From Phyllostachys edulis (taxonomy: Eukaryota; Streptophyta; Magnoliopsida; Poales; Poaceae): a stretch of 64,000 bases of DNA. This document shows, in pieces, positions 34,060 through 46,589 of this stretch (position 1 is its first letter; each line of letters begins with the position of its first letter). The position numbers were made by a program, and so were the translations under genes. The stretch spans positions 94,334,588 through 94,398,587 of the forward strand of contig CM070548.1 of assembly GCA_036346405.1 (NCBI GenBank). Direction: 5' to 3'. The notes below the pieces were generated by a model, which was given only the letters and a program-made list of their open reading frames with translations, was not told the origin of the DNA and made no database searches.

Positions 34060-37000
34060 ATGGACAAGAAGAAAGCGCAGTCCGAGCCGTCAGCGTCGAG
34101 GCCTAATGGGGAGCTACCACTTTGTGCCATGCCCAAAATATCATGTGAATATTATTTTGGCAGTGTCTGGGAGCTCGCAGAATCGAGGAAAATGAGTACT
34201 ACACATGCCCTAACAACGATGGTGTAAGGAAATGTGATTTTTTATTCGGCTGTGGTTTCAAAATTGCCAATTGTATACTTGCTTGACAGTATATGGTCTT
34301 TCAGGATTTTGGTGAAAAAATATTCTGAAGGTTGCGACACTTTCACGTGGAAAGATCAATACGATATCCATCTGGCTGGGTTGCATTTCATGGAATAGGA
34401 GAAAATAGAAGAATGTCGTGTGAAGTTCAGAAATTCACAACGAACAGATCTAATGGCAAACCATGTTGATGACCATGTATTGGCACATTGTCGGAACCCA
34501 AAAATACAATTCTGGACCCACTGTGTATACTGCACTAGTCCAGGATCACGCTAGTGCACACAGTGACAACATCAGTGAAATATCAATTCCATAAACAAAG
34601 ATAACTAATAAATAGGCAAATACAATAAACATCAGAGTAAATACCTTAAGGTCAAAGCTTACAATTAAATGCCTTAGAAGGCAAAAAGCTCAATGAAGCT
34701 ACAGCGGAACGAAACGGGATAACTCCAGTGAAGCCCATCCATATGCCCACAGGCAATCGGCTGGGGTGCGCGACCTAGTTCTCCATGATCCTTGAAGTAG
34801 GCCTTGTTGACTGGCGACTCTTTCAGTTCTGCTTGATTCGTCAAAGCAAGCATGAGTACACACCGCACTCGCAAATCATACCACAGAAATACAATTATAC
34901 ATGCAGGCTTATTCCAAAGGAATGGCATTCTGTGGTTATTTTGCAGAAATGCAATATTTGCAGTTGAATACAAATAATAGATTGAAAGCAAGCAAAACAA
35001 ATAGATAGTCATAATTTAACAATTTGATTTCACAAAGACACACTGACCTAAATAGATTATTCACATAGCCATATGATTTAGATCACACACTCCTTCCCAC
35101 ACGCTTTATGAAGATCTACCCTCGTGTGAAATCCCCGAGCATTGTCCATGACCATGACGCGCTATTCGAATAGATTGTTTAACACTCTGCGAGTTTGTAC
35201 ACTTTACCCACAAGATGCAATCAACTGGATCAGAGCTGATCACAATAAAACCTTTCAGAAACTTCATCTCAACATTGACACTCCCAGTGTGCTTTGTCGT
35301 CGTACCAACCCTAACACAGAGGATGGTACAACACATACCGATTAGACAGGGAAGCGTGAACCGTCTCGCGATCACGACTACTTGGTAGCACACACCTCCA
35401 CCCATCCTCGAGCCTAACCTCTTTGCTGAGCAATCAATGTCAAGAATCCGTAACTTACTAAGTTTGGCCCGTCCCATAACAGGCAAGTGGTTGTACAAGA
35501 GGCCTAGTTCAATGGCGCACAAAGTTCAGTCCTTAATTGACCAAGGCAAGACTTCTAAATTCTAACTAAGCCACACAGATTATTTTGACACACATATTCA
35601 TATTCCCATATCACATAGCCACCATATCACACAGTTTCCACCACTTGCCTCGGTCTAAATCCTTTCCCACCCAGTTGGTTAAGTGCAACACATGCCATAA
35701 TAGCACACAGTACACACAGTTTTATCACATAGTTCCATAGTCACTTAGTCAAGTTGATAATTGCAACTTTACATGAAAAGGTGATTCGTGGCATGGCTAA
35801 CCAATCTAATCGCATCTAACCAACCCACGTTGGTGTTATAATATTTACCAACTAAATATCAACTAGGGTGACAAAAGATCAAGGCATAACAGATTGGATT
35901 TAATAGCTAAACCCAAAAGCATTTAAATAATTACTTGAAATAAAATGCAATACTTTGAATTAAAATAATATTTAGAAATCTGGGATTCAAACATGGTGAA
36001 AGCATGACTTGCCTTGCTAGCAATGACGATCTTATTTAACTTTAATCTTCTTCTTCCTTGATCTTCTGCTCCTTCTTGATCCGCACTTTTCGCAGTAGCA
36101 ACGTCTACTCGCAAACAAGTAAATAAACCAAATAAATAAACAACAGAGAGCAAATAAACTCCAAAAATTAAATAATAATATCCGAATAAAAGATATTGAA
36201 TTCAGATGAATTAGGACTTTGAATGAACTCAGTCGGAGTTCGGATTGAAAGGATATGACTCTCGGAAGAATCATAAGAAATGATGAAGTCGAGAGAGAAA
36301 AGAATATTCAGAGAATATTCCTTTGGATTAAAATAGATAAAAAGAGTTGGGAACTTACAAGTGGGGTCCACTGGTAAGTAAGAGAGAACAAAAGGTAGTG
36401 GATGACATGTGGGACCAATTGGATAATTGAATTTCTATAATTACAATAATTCTGGAAATAACGTAAAGGGAAAGACAAGTGGGCCATTGGTCCATAGACC
36501 AAGTCCACGGGCTAGGGTTTGGTCCATGGTGAACTGAGTTCACAGATTAGGGTCTGACATGATGGGGACTACGAGTACATGACCCGGCTTAGTGAGCCAA
36601 GTCTACCCGGGTATGGCTCAGGGTTAGGTTTACATCTAGGGTTTGAGATGCCTGGCTGACGAATGGGGTCCACGAGGCATAGAGTAGGTTCATGGTAGAT
36701 TGGGTTCAAAGAACAATGCGTTGACACACGGGGCCCATGGTTCATAGGCTTGGTTCACGGTGAACCGAGTCTACACCGGTGTGGTTTAGGGTTTGGATTA
36801 TGTGGATGCCATGCGGGCGGCTTAGGTGGTTGACACGGAGAACAAGGTGGTGATGTGGCGGCAATGTCTGCGTGGCGTGCAGGGTGGCAGCTACGTGGTG
36901 CAACGAGGCGGGGAGGCTGCCGATGTGGCGGGTAGTGCTATCATAGCACCGACAAGGCTGCCACGTAGGACGAAACGACAACATGGTGGTGAGATGGCGT

Positions 37001-38791
37001 ATATAGGGGGCCAAGATGGCAAGTGACTCAGGCGATGTGGCACGACCATGCTGAGGTGGATGTTGGGTTGGCTGACTGGATCAGCGTGGGCAAAAGATAG
37101 AGAAGAAAAGAGGGAGAAAGGACTGCGACCATGCTTCTCAGGTGATCCGGCGGTGATTTAAGCAGCGTCGTGCAAGCGTCCACGAGTCCTGATGGCGATG
37201 GCGATGCAAAGGGTGCGAACGCAGTCTGTTCGATCTGAGACACCTGATCGTCACAGAGTCCTACAAGGGAGAGAGAGGGGGAGAGAGAGAGAGAGGGGCA
37301 GGGCCCGCATGGAAGGCGCACAGAGGGGGCACGCTGCTGCCATGGCTTCCTCGGTTCATCCACGGTAGCGACGAACGGCGACCAGCTGAACTCCGGCGAT
37401 GGCGGTGCAGGGGCGTCCATGGAACCAACAGCAGCGGCGCTAAACGTGGTGGCTCCGGCGAGATTGGGTGAGACGAGTGCGGTTCGGCGAGTGCGAGAGA
37501 ACGACAGAGGACACCGACACGGCGACACGGTGACGGGAGGACGGGGTTGATGACACGGCTCCGACACGAGTTGGGGCAAAGGGCCGGCGAGCTCTGGGAT
37601 GGAGAAGGAAGGGATGGGGCCTTACCAGTGGCGGTCAAGAACGGAGATGAGCTCGGGGGTGACGTTCTGATGGCGGTGGCGAGGTGCGGCGGAGAGGGGG
37701 CAGCAGGTGCGGCACCGGACTTGGAGAAGACGGTTCGGGGCGGTCGCTACGGTGCCAGATCGAGGTCGGGGAGCACAGATCCGGGACGAGGCGGCATGGT
37801 GATGTCGGATGCGGCGTCGTTGAAGGCGGAAGGGCCCCGGACGGCGGTGAACGGCGTGGAGAGGCGCGCCGGCTTTGGAGATGAAGACCACGGACGCCGG
37901 GCTTGGTGGCGCAACTCATCTCTGATCTGGTGGGCTCGCGCGGCGTGGTGGCTGTGGGACGGGGCAGCTCGATGAGGCGGATCTGACCGAGTCGGCGGCG
38001 AGGAGCTTGGCGGCGGCATCACCCGAGCCTTGAGGACCGAGTGGCTTTATAGTGCCTTGGGGGCGTCTGGCGGCGGGCTCCCAAGGCGGCGGCTGCGAAG
38101 TCAGGCGCGACGCGGCGTAGAGGCGGCGGCAAGTCTTGTAGAAGCGGAGAGGGCGCAGACGCCAGAGAGTGTGCGGGCGTGAGTCCGCGTCGCCAAGACG
38201 TGTCTGTGTGGTATATTGAGAGCGGTGCAAGTGGGGCCGGGTGGCTTAGGGTTTGGGTGGCATGGCGGAATCGGCCGGGGGTTGGGCCGAAGGAGAGAGA
38301 AGATGAGATGGGCTGATTCAATTCGGCCCACGGAGGGAAAAGAGATTAGAATTGAATTTCCAATTTAAGAAATTGGTGGAAAATCAAAAGAGGTCAAATA
38401 AATAGCAAATAAATTCAGAAAAAACCAAGAAAATACACAAAAATTCCTTGGAGCACAAGGAACCCAACTAAAACTGGTTTTCTTTAAATTGATGTTTGGA
38501 TTAGTCAAATTAAATATTTTAAGGTTAGGAAATTCCCTATTAAGCTTTATTAATTCGAATAAAATTTGTGAAATTTTCCAGGGATCTAAACTACTCAAAA
38601 GATTTTTGAAAAGCCAAATTTTGGGACGTTACACACATTTAGCTGGAATGTACAAGTTGTTGGACTAGATTGACAAGCCAATCCTGAAATTGGCGGCTAT
38701 AGATGAGAAGTTGAAAATGGTTCTTGTTGCTTTTTTAATTTTATTTCTAGGAATCTTCATTGCGAAGATTGGCAATTGGAGGTGTTTGTGA
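34060..38791 (+). pseudogene. GRF-type zinc-finger protein remnant
   Basis: A start MDKKKAQSEPSASRPNGELP (34060) is followed, after a frameshift, by ENEYYTCPNNDGVRKCDFLF, the second half of a GRF-type zinc finger (Cys, then CDF). An intron follows (acceptor at about 34304), then a second exon with TWKDQYDIHLAGLHFME and MANHVDDHVLAH. The frame resumes after the inserted LTR with LAGMYKLLD and a C-terminal hydrophobic stretch MVLVAFLILFLGIFIAKIG, ending TGA at 38789-38791. GRF proteins with a C-terminal membrane segment are common in grasses (family knowledge). Several in-frame stops show it is dead. It converges on the FAR1-type remnant. Confidence 0.5.
34489..38633 (-). mobile_element. Solo Ty3/gypsy-type LTR (LTR D), 4.1 kb
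   Basis: Plus-strand borders are TGTCGGAACC and GGGACGTTACA; read on the minus strand it starts TGTAACGTCCCAAAATTTGG. A perfect 5-bp duplication, cacat, lies at 34484-34488 and 38634-38638. No internal domain remains. The shared motif lies near 35162-35193. A GC-rich block (36740-38330) gives many overlapping open frames on both strands with no domain, and is not treated as coding. Same family as the LTR at 55279-60728, in opposite orientation. Confidence 0.9.
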
Positions 38792-39962
38792 ATTGTAAGG
38801 TGTCATGTAGCTATGAACTGTAATGTGTATGATTTCAATTCTAGTCCTGCCCTTGAATTCTGTTTCTAGTGTATGATTTGCCCTTGAATTATAGTATCAG
38901 CTTTGTTTGCCCGTGAACTGTAATACATGTTTTCAGTTAGAAAGACATGTCATGAAAAAAGCTCAGTACCAGGAGCCAAGGGAGCCATGTTCTACTATTC
39001 ACTACTATGGTGTCACTAAGGGAGCCATGTTTTCATGTCCTGTGGACTTTGCAGAAATGTCTGCCATTCTTAAGAAAAGAGGCCAGGCATTCAATGAACA
39101 AAACCAAAGCATGGAACATTCAATCTTAAGAAACATCTGCCACTCTTAAGAAAAGGGGTTGATGCTATTAGAGCATTTCAAGATGTCTCTGACCGTACAA
39201 ATGTTATATTGATCAACTGTAACTTAGGCCTCAAGATGCATATATGCAATCCATTAAGTCTGCCAGATAAGAATATTTTTGAGCATTACATTCAACCATA
39301 CAAATGTTATATTGATCAACTACACAACAGCTAAGTGGTACGGTTCATCTCCCATGGTTATTCACTCCCACGAATGGTGCAAATATTATGTCGTATTGGT
39401 TTGTATTATATGTTGTATTGAATGAGAGCAACTCGCCAAAATGAACATCAATCTTCCTGCAGGTTGCATCCATCCAAAACACATGCACTAACCTACCCTT
39501 GCCATCAATGACATAGTCAAAATAAAATGCAGCATTGTTCTCGTTCTTTCTAGCAAGATTATCAATGAACATTTGGGCATCTGATGACTTTATACTATCT
39601 CTCAAAGTACAGTGATTATTTTGCAAGTTCCTCCTTAAACATCCTACATTCTGAAATCCACCCTCACTGAGATGAAGATATCTAAATGCCCTTGATGTCC
39701 CGATGCTAGCTTGATGGCATGCGAACAATATAGTCTTAGCCTTCTCATTTACTTATCTATTAGAACGTATCAAGTGCTGCTTACTAGGTCAGACAAAACT
39801 ATGGTTATACACTTCCACAAATGTCTCTAATATGAACTTATTGTCCTTAGTCTGTTTGATACCAAACATGGCTTCACACCCACACCTACTCAATTTATAC
39901 TCATATGTCTTCTTCTTTTTGACCTCCAACTTATCCTTACCTTTTTCTTCTTTCTAGCCACG

Positions 39963-40660
39963 TGATGAGGATTAAAATCTCCATGTATTATTCTAATACA
40001 TAATAAAAGACCATATGTCTTTATGGTCGTAACCCCTAAGGTTAACGACCCCTGTGGTTGTAAGGATTCCAGAGGTTACATGATAAGTATCATGGTCGGA
40101 TGAGATCCTGTACCTAGTCCCCGACCAGATGACCGCTCATAGAAGCAATGAACTGGCATTCGGATCTAACTCCAAGTATATTCCTTACCGTGTGATGAAT
40201 GGAGCACATATCATATTTAGTCCATACCACATGACATTTCATAATACAAAGACACTTACAACAATCACCCTATGGTTGTGTGTCTCACAGACACACAAAC
40301 CGCTGAATAGGTATTACTTTATCAACCGCTGCCTCGCTCCAACCAGTCGTGGCACTTCCAACAGGCGCCTCTTCGAGGAGCAACTGCCACCTATTCGACG
40401 GTTACTTAAAAATGGAAAACGGAAGACAATGGACATTAGATTGAAGCACAACAATCGGCATTAGATCCATGTTTCAAGTCTCATTCTGCAAAATAGCAAG
40501 CATTATGCTCGGTATAATTAGGATTAGTCCACTGTCTTGTCGAAGGCACCCCCTGTAATAGCCAGTTCATAGCAATAAAAGAGCAGTCGCATTCTCTCCC
40601 AAGAACTCTGTGCCATTTTCCTTTATTTATTTTGTAAGATCGGCGACTTGATCGTCGACA
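39963..40660 (+). repeat. 5' LTR of the Tat-type gypsy element
   Basis: This 698-bp direct repeat matches 45893-46589 over its whole length. It starts TGATGAGGATTAAAATC and ends GATCGTCGACA beside the primer-binding site. AGCAATAAAAGAGCAGTC near the right end looks like a polyadenylation region (AATAAA). Confidence 0.95.
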
Positions 40661-40761
40661 ACTGGCGCTGCCCGTGGGGCAGAAGGCGTTGAATTCTTGA
40701 AGATTACTTCGCTCAAGCATTCCCCATCCACTTCCTTTGCTCCATTATCGCTCATGCGAAC

Positions 40762-42926
40762 ATGGCGGGGACTTGGGATGAGGAAAACTGGTTCGACCCG
40801 ACGGACTACTCCAACCTCAACATGGACACATGCATCTGCGTCATGAAAGAAAACAGGATGTCATCATCCTTCTCCTCCTCCGCTGGCTCGCCAGTCGCAG
40901 AGATTGACGAAATCGACCGGATGGATGAGGATACACTACCACCAACAATGGCGCTCTCAGAGGAACCGCTCGTTCCGACCAGTTCGGAACACCCGAACAC
41001 CTCTGCAAGCCTGGTCGATCTGACCGGCAGAAGCGACAATGGGAGCCCAGTGCGGCAATCAGAGAGTTCATGTACTCTCGATATTGTCATGGGCGACCAG
41101 TATTCGCCAACAGCTCCTACATATTCCGGGGGCCAACCGACATCTGGTAAGGGTATCAATGAAGTTATCACCGATCATAGGCCAAGTAGGCATGGTGAAG
41201 CTCAACATACGATCAGCAGTCCACCGGATCAGGCTAAGTCCACCACAAAGCTCACCAGAGGAGGTAATCTCCGACCGCTCCCCGTCGTGGAGGCCCATTG
41301 CAGAAGCCCTGAAAGGCTCTCCCTTAGCTACGACAGGAGTTCATCGAAAGATCACTGTTGGCGCCACGAAATTAACACAATCAGAGATACCAATCCAGAT
41401 GCCATGCATGATCCTCCATGGGTTAACTCGCCACCACTTGCTGGTGGAAATGGTACGAGCGCTCAAGCACCAACTACCAAAGGCAACCGAGCTGATGGAC
41501 GTGCATCAGTTAATTCACATGTTCCTACCCCATCATGAGTAAGAAATCAGGTAGGGCCAACCGGAAGGTCGAGGGAAAACTCGACTCATCGGACGCCCAC
41601 TTCAAGCGGAAATCTGCCACGACCATCAGTAACTATACAAAACCTGCAACGAGTTCAGGATATCTTTAATAATCCAGACCTTGCTTTAGCAGGAACTCCA
41701 GGTTATGTTCAGCTTGCAGGTCAAGTGTCGGCGATCCTCCAATAAACCATGCAGCGTACAGAAATATACCGAGAGCAGAGGAATTCACAAAGTCACACGA
41801 TGACCTTATTTTAGCGCTCCACTCTCAACAGGGGGCAGCATGGTCGAGCAGAAGATTGATCAACACCAATACCCCCTCGTAGGTTCCAGTCAGGGAATCA
41901 CGAGGGAAGACGGCTCTTCACAGCAGTCATTCCTCCTGGCCAAGAGGAACGACCACTTGATTCAGGCGATCTTAGGCATCATCTGAACCAGGTAGGTGGT
42001 CAAAGGCGTTATCATAACGTCCACGACCGGGTTGGGACACCGGATCCTGGATATGCAAATCTAAGGAACCGATCCCTGCTGATTATAATCCGACTCCTTT
42101 TCAGAGAAGGCACCACGACTCCATTCTGTGTAGAGAGCATTTTTGGCGGGTCTCCAAAGGCATTAGTTGGCCGCATGAGTTCCGACCGACCAACATAGAA
42201 ATTCAATATGACTCAGAATCCATTAGAATTTCTTCAAATTTATTCAAAGCCGCTGGCAGTAACAATAACGTGATGGCAAAATATTTGCCTACGGTCCTTG
42301 AAGGGTTTGCCCGGTCATGGTTGGTTAACCTACCGGTCGGATCTATCTATACTTAGGAGCAGTTATGCGATACTCTGATTGCCAACTTTTAAGGGATGTA
42401 CGACCGCCCTGGAAAGGAAGATGATCTTCATCGAACGAAGCAGAAGACCAATAAAACTCTTAGATAGTATATCAAGAGATTCAGTCAGGTTCAGAATTCC
42501 ATCCCAGAGATCACAGAATCTTCTGTCATCCAGGCCTTCAAAGCAGGGCTGAGGAATCACCGGTTTACGGAGGATATTGCAATAAATCCTTCACGGACAA
42601 CCGTCGAACTTTTTGACATGGTAGACTAGTACGCGGTCGCTAGTTAAATGGTCGAATGGTATGAAGCTATTGATCGGAAGAACAAAAATCTCTATTTGGG
42701 TCTGGAAAAGCAGGAGAAGAAAAACAAGAAGTCTCTCAAGAATAAGAAGAATCGCAAGCCCGACAACAAGGAAGTTCTTGCGATTCCAAAGAAGTATACC
42801 AAAAGCAAGAAAGATTTCACTGGTCGAAACAAAGCTAAGACTCTGACCAGTGACTTCAAGAAAACTAAGAAGTGGTGTCCACTTCACAAAGCGGCAGGGC
42901 ATGATCTGCGCACCTGCCATGCCTGA
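40762..42926 (+). pseudogene. gypsy gag, broken
   Basis: An open frame at 40762-41541 (258 codons, starting MAGTWDEENWFDPTDYSNLN) is a Ser/Pro/Thr-rich leader. From about 42190 the core gag follows (PLEFLQIYSKPLAVT, MAKYLPTVLEGFARSWLVNL, YIKRFSQVQNSIPEI) with several stop codons. It ends in a lysine-rich tail and the zinc-knuckle-like WCPLHKAAGHDLRTC at about 42874-42926. The capsid product is no longer made whole. Confidence 0.82.
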
Positions 42927-43028
42927 CAAAGTAAGCTGGATGGTTAGTACTCAGACAAAGGTCCCTTCCCCTCTATAACAGAACTTAGAAAACCATGATC
43001 CAAGAAGGACAAAGATTGTGATGAAGAG

Positions 43029-45120
43029 ATGGATTATCAGGAGCCCCAACATAGAGTGGATATGATCTTCGGAGGATCCTTCTCGTACGATTCCAGACGC
43101 CATCTGAAGGCTGTGGAGCGAGAGGTCAACCTTGCCAAGTCTCCGATCATTGTCAAGCCATCTAGGTGGTCGGAAACTATGGTCTCCTTCAGCAAAGAAG
43201 ATTGCTCCATCCTGTCGACTCGGCCAGGTAGATTTCCTATCGTAGTTGAACCTACTATTAACAATTATAAAGTTAATCGAGTCTTAATATATGGAGGTAG
43301 TTCTTTAAATATTTTATTTGCGGGAGCATTGGAAGAGATGCAGATCCCCAGGTCCAAGGTAAAACTTGTGAAATATGCCTTCCATAGCATAGTTCCTGGT
43401 TCTACCGCCAAACCGATAGGACAACTGTCCTAACCGTTTACATTCGGAAGACCCGACAACTTCCGAACAGAAAAAATTCTATTTGATGTGGTGGATTTTG
43501 AAACCGCATACAATGGAATCCTCGGTCGTCCGGCTCTAGCAAAATTCCTGATAGCCATGCACTACGGTAATCAGAGTCTAAAGATGCCAGGACTAAAAGG
43601 TGTCATCATGGTTCGAGGAGACCGAAAAATGGCTTATACATGTGATCGGAAGTTCTTAGAGCTGGTCGACGAGCTTCCGACCAGGGAAACTAACCCATCA
43701 CCCATGCAGGTCAAGCACTCGAGGCCAAAGATGGTGCCAAAGCCTTCCGACCAGACCAAGGATGTACCACTCGGCAAAGGCACTCCTCTGAAAAGCGCCA
43801 ACACTTCGTATGGGTCAAGAAATGTTGATGCGTTTGTCCAAAAGGTACTGGTCGGGGTAAGTCTCAACCTCAAATAGGAAGAGTCACTCGTCTCATTCCT
43901 CTGAGCAAATCAGGACGTATTCGCCTAGCAGGCGTCTGACATGCCCGGAGTCCCCAGGGAGGTGATCGAGCACAGGCTAACTCTCCAGCCTGACAAGAAA
44001 CCGGTCAAGCAGAAGCTCAGGCGTTTTGCACTTGATCGGAAGGAGGCAATCCAGTCGGAGATCGACAAGCTCCTCAAGGCTGGGTTTATTCATGAAGTCG
44101 ATCACCCAAAGTGGCTCACCAACCTCGTAATGGTTAAAAAAAGCAATGGAAAATGACGAATGTGTATTGACTTCACAAACCTTAATAAAGCTTGTCCGAA
44201 TGATGAGTTTCCCCTTCCACGCATTGATCAACTTGTAGACTCCACTTCTGGGTGTGAGTTGTTAAGTTTTTACATGCATACTTACAGTATCACTAGATTA
44301 ACATGAGTAAAGAAGATGAAGAGAAAACTTCCTTCATCACTCCATATGGCACTGACTGCTATGTTAAGATGCCATTTGGTCTCAAAAACGCTTATGCAAC
44401 TTTCCAAAGGTTGATGACTTGGTCGTAAAAAGCATCAACGATGGCGACCATATTTCCGACTTACACGAGACTTTCAATAACTTAAGACGGCATAACCATA
44501 AGATAAATCCAGAGAAGCGTGTGTCGGAGTTTCTTCTTGGGTTCCTAGAGGGATTGAAGCAAATCCAGCAAAAATTTCGGCCATCGACCAGATGCACCCT
44601 CCGACCACAAAGAAAGAAGTCCAAAAACTAATCGGCTGTATGGCAGCGCTAAGTCGTTTCATAGCACGATTATTTGAAAAAGAACTCCCTTTTTTCAAAC
44701 TCCTTCAGAAACACGGAAGTTTTGAGTGGACTAAAGAGGCAAACGACGTCTTTGAAGAACTTAAGAAGTACCTTACGAGTGCCCCGATCTTAGTCTCTCC
44801 GAGATCGTGAGAAAGATTGCTGATTTATGTGGCTGGAACGCCGCAAACAGTCAGTGGTGTGCTGGTCGTTGATGTGAAAACATCCAACGACCAGTATATT
44901 ACGTAAGCGAAGTCTTATATGGACCAAAGGAACGATATCCACAGGTACAAAAGCTGCTCAATGGTCACCTGATGGCTTCAAGGAAACTAAGGCATTAATT
45001 TCAGGCCCACAAAGTAGTCGTACCAACCGGATATCCCTTGGGTCAGGTCCTTGGAAACAAGGAATCGTCAGGACGAATAGCAAAATGGACAATCGAGCTT
45101 CATACAAAGTTCACTCATCG
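43029..45120 (+). pseudogene. gypsy protease, reverse transcriptase and RNase H remnants
   Basis: The protease frame (43029-43433) has VNRVLIYGGSSLNILF, where family members have Asp before GGSS; here the codon is TAT, so the catalytic residue is lost. Reverse transcriptase begins HRLTLQPDKKPVKQKLRRF at about 43970 and continues with WLTNLVMVKKSNGK-stop and RMCIDFTNLNKACPNDEFPL. The central part is scrambled; DDLVVKS (44415) remains from the YIDD box region. EVQKLIGCMAALSRFIARLF (44612) and an RNase H-like LLIYVAGTPQTVSGVLVV follow. Sequence stops making sense near 45120 and no integrase is present. Confidence 0.83.
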
Positions 45121-45146
45121 GCCTTTCCATCATGTAGGCACAAAGT

Positions 45147-45656
45147 TCACTCTCTAGGCGTCCCAGTCGTCTTCCCTATCTTTGCCATCCTGTAGTAGTA
45201 CTTGAAGAAATCCAGATTTACGGCAATTCCCAAGTACGCTTCGCAGAGATAGATGAAGACACTGAGGTTGACGATGGCATTAGGGGCAAGATTCACCAGT
45301 TCAACTCTGTAATGCTCCAAAACCTTGGGAAGAAAGGAGTGGACTGGCAACCTGAATCCGCATTCAATATATGCAAGGAAAATAGAAATTTCCCCGTCTT
45401 CGCTGCTCGGAGAATACTCTCCGGCTGTAGATCTCCAAGAAATCAAGTCCTTGTTAGGAAGCAACCCAATCTTCTCCAAGCTCTCAAGCTTCTTCTCGCT
45501 CAGATCAGAAGCCGAGCAGTTCGTGATATGATTTGACATGGCAGAGTTTTGGATGAAGGAAGAAATGAGTTCGTAGAAGGTTGTGGACAAAAGGAGGTCG
45601 GAGGCGATTTTTCTCTTAGGGGATGAAAAGGGAAAGCAAGAGGCGTAAAATCCCAA
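45147..45656 (-). CDS. Antisense ORF of the gypsy element (PF04195-like)
   Basis: This uninterrupted 169-codon frame lies opposite to gag-pol, between the RNase H remnant and the 3' LTR. Its centre, GEYSPSSEDGEISIFLAYIE followed by CGFRLPVHSFLPKVL and LVNLAPNAIVNLSVFIYLCE with AYLG, fits the domain annotated in plants as 'putative gypsy-type transposase' (PF04195). I know it as an antisense ORF carried by Tat-lineage gypsy elements; its function is unknown. The N-terminus (MGFYASCFPFSSPKRK) is a plausible start. It is the only frame of the element still open, although the product is shorter than related proteins I recall. Confidence 0.6.
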   Translation of the reverse strand: MGFYASCFPFSSPKRKIASDLLLSTTFYELISSFIQNSAMSNHITNCSASDLSEKKLESLEKIGLLPNKDLISWRSTAGEYSPSSEDGEISIFLAYIECGFRLPVHSFLPKVLEHYRVELVNLAPNAIVNLSVFIYLCEAYLGIAVNLDFFKYYYRMAKIGKTTGTPRE

Positions 45657-45892
45657 AGCCCTACGCTAAAGGGGTTTTATAGCCGCAATTCTTTAATTGC
45701 ATTGAGGAGTTACCTAGAGTCTAACGGACACAAACCAAAGTCCAATGGACATAAAAACTCTTCAGGACCCAAGGCAGTTTCTCAACTTTAGACCATCCCG
45801 TATATCACGGGATTAAATGAGGGTCTGCCCGATACGACTTCATCGGAAGAAAGTGTTCACACGATCAATTTATTTAAAGTTCAGGAGCTAGC

Positions 45893-46589
45893 TGACGAGG
45901 ATTAAAATCTCCATGTATTATTCTAATACATAATAAAAAAGCATATGTCTTCATGGTCGTAACCCCTAAGGCTAACGACCCCTGTGGTCGTAATGATTTT
46001 AGAGGTTACATAATAAGTATCCTGGTCGGATGAGATCCTGTACCTAGTCCCCGACCAGATAACCTCTCGTAGAAGTAATGAACTGGCATTCGGATCTAAC
46101 ATAAGTATATTCCTTACCGTGTGATGAATGGAGCATATGTCATATTTGGTCCATACCACGCGACGTTTCATAATCCAAAGACACTGACAACAACCACCCT
46201 ACGGTTGTGTGTCTCACACACACACAAACCACCGAACGGGTGGTATTTTATCAACCGCTGCCTCGCTCCGATCAGTCGTGGCACTTCCAACAGGCGCATC
46301 TTCAAGGAGCAACTGACACCACTTCGACGGTTACTTAAAGATGGAGCGCAGAAGACAGTGTGCATCAGATTGAAGCACATCAATCGGCATTAGATTCATG
46401 TCTCAAGTCTGATTCTGCAAAATAGCAAGCATTACACTCATTGTAATTAGGATTAGTCCACTGCCTTGTCGAAGGCACCCCCTGTAATAGCCAGTTCATA
46501 GCAATAAAAGAGCAGTCACATTCTCTCCCAAGAACTCTATGCTATTTTTCTCTATTTATTTCATAAGATCGGCGACTTGATTATCGACA
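45893..46589 (+). repeat. 3' LTR of the Tat-type gypsy element
   Basis: This 697-bp partner of the 5' LTR starts TGACGAGGATTAAAATC and ends GATTATCGACA. Its right flank ccacg repeats the left flank of the element. Confidence 0.95.

Larger units (their letters stand above)
39963..46589 (+). mobile_element. Complete but degenerate Ty3/gypsy (Tat-type) retrotransposon
   Basis: Two LTRs (39963-40660 and 45893-46589) start TGA(T/C)GAGGATTAAAATC and end GACA. The insertion is flanked by a perfect 5-bp duplication, ccacg (39958-39962, 46590-46594). After the 5' LTR comes the primer-binding site TGGCGCTGCCCGTGGGG (40663). Then follow gag, protease, reverse transcriptase and RNase H remnants on the plus strand, no integrase, and an antisense ORF before the 3' LTR. 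It interrupts the FAR1-type gene. The LTRs differ at several positions per 100 bp by eye, so the insertion is not recent. Confidence 0.93.

Noticed and set aside
36740..38330. Many overlapping open frames of 60-180 codons in GC-rich DNA
   Set aside because: They occur on both strands in all frames, have no domain, and lie within solo LTR D bounded by a perfect cacat duplication.
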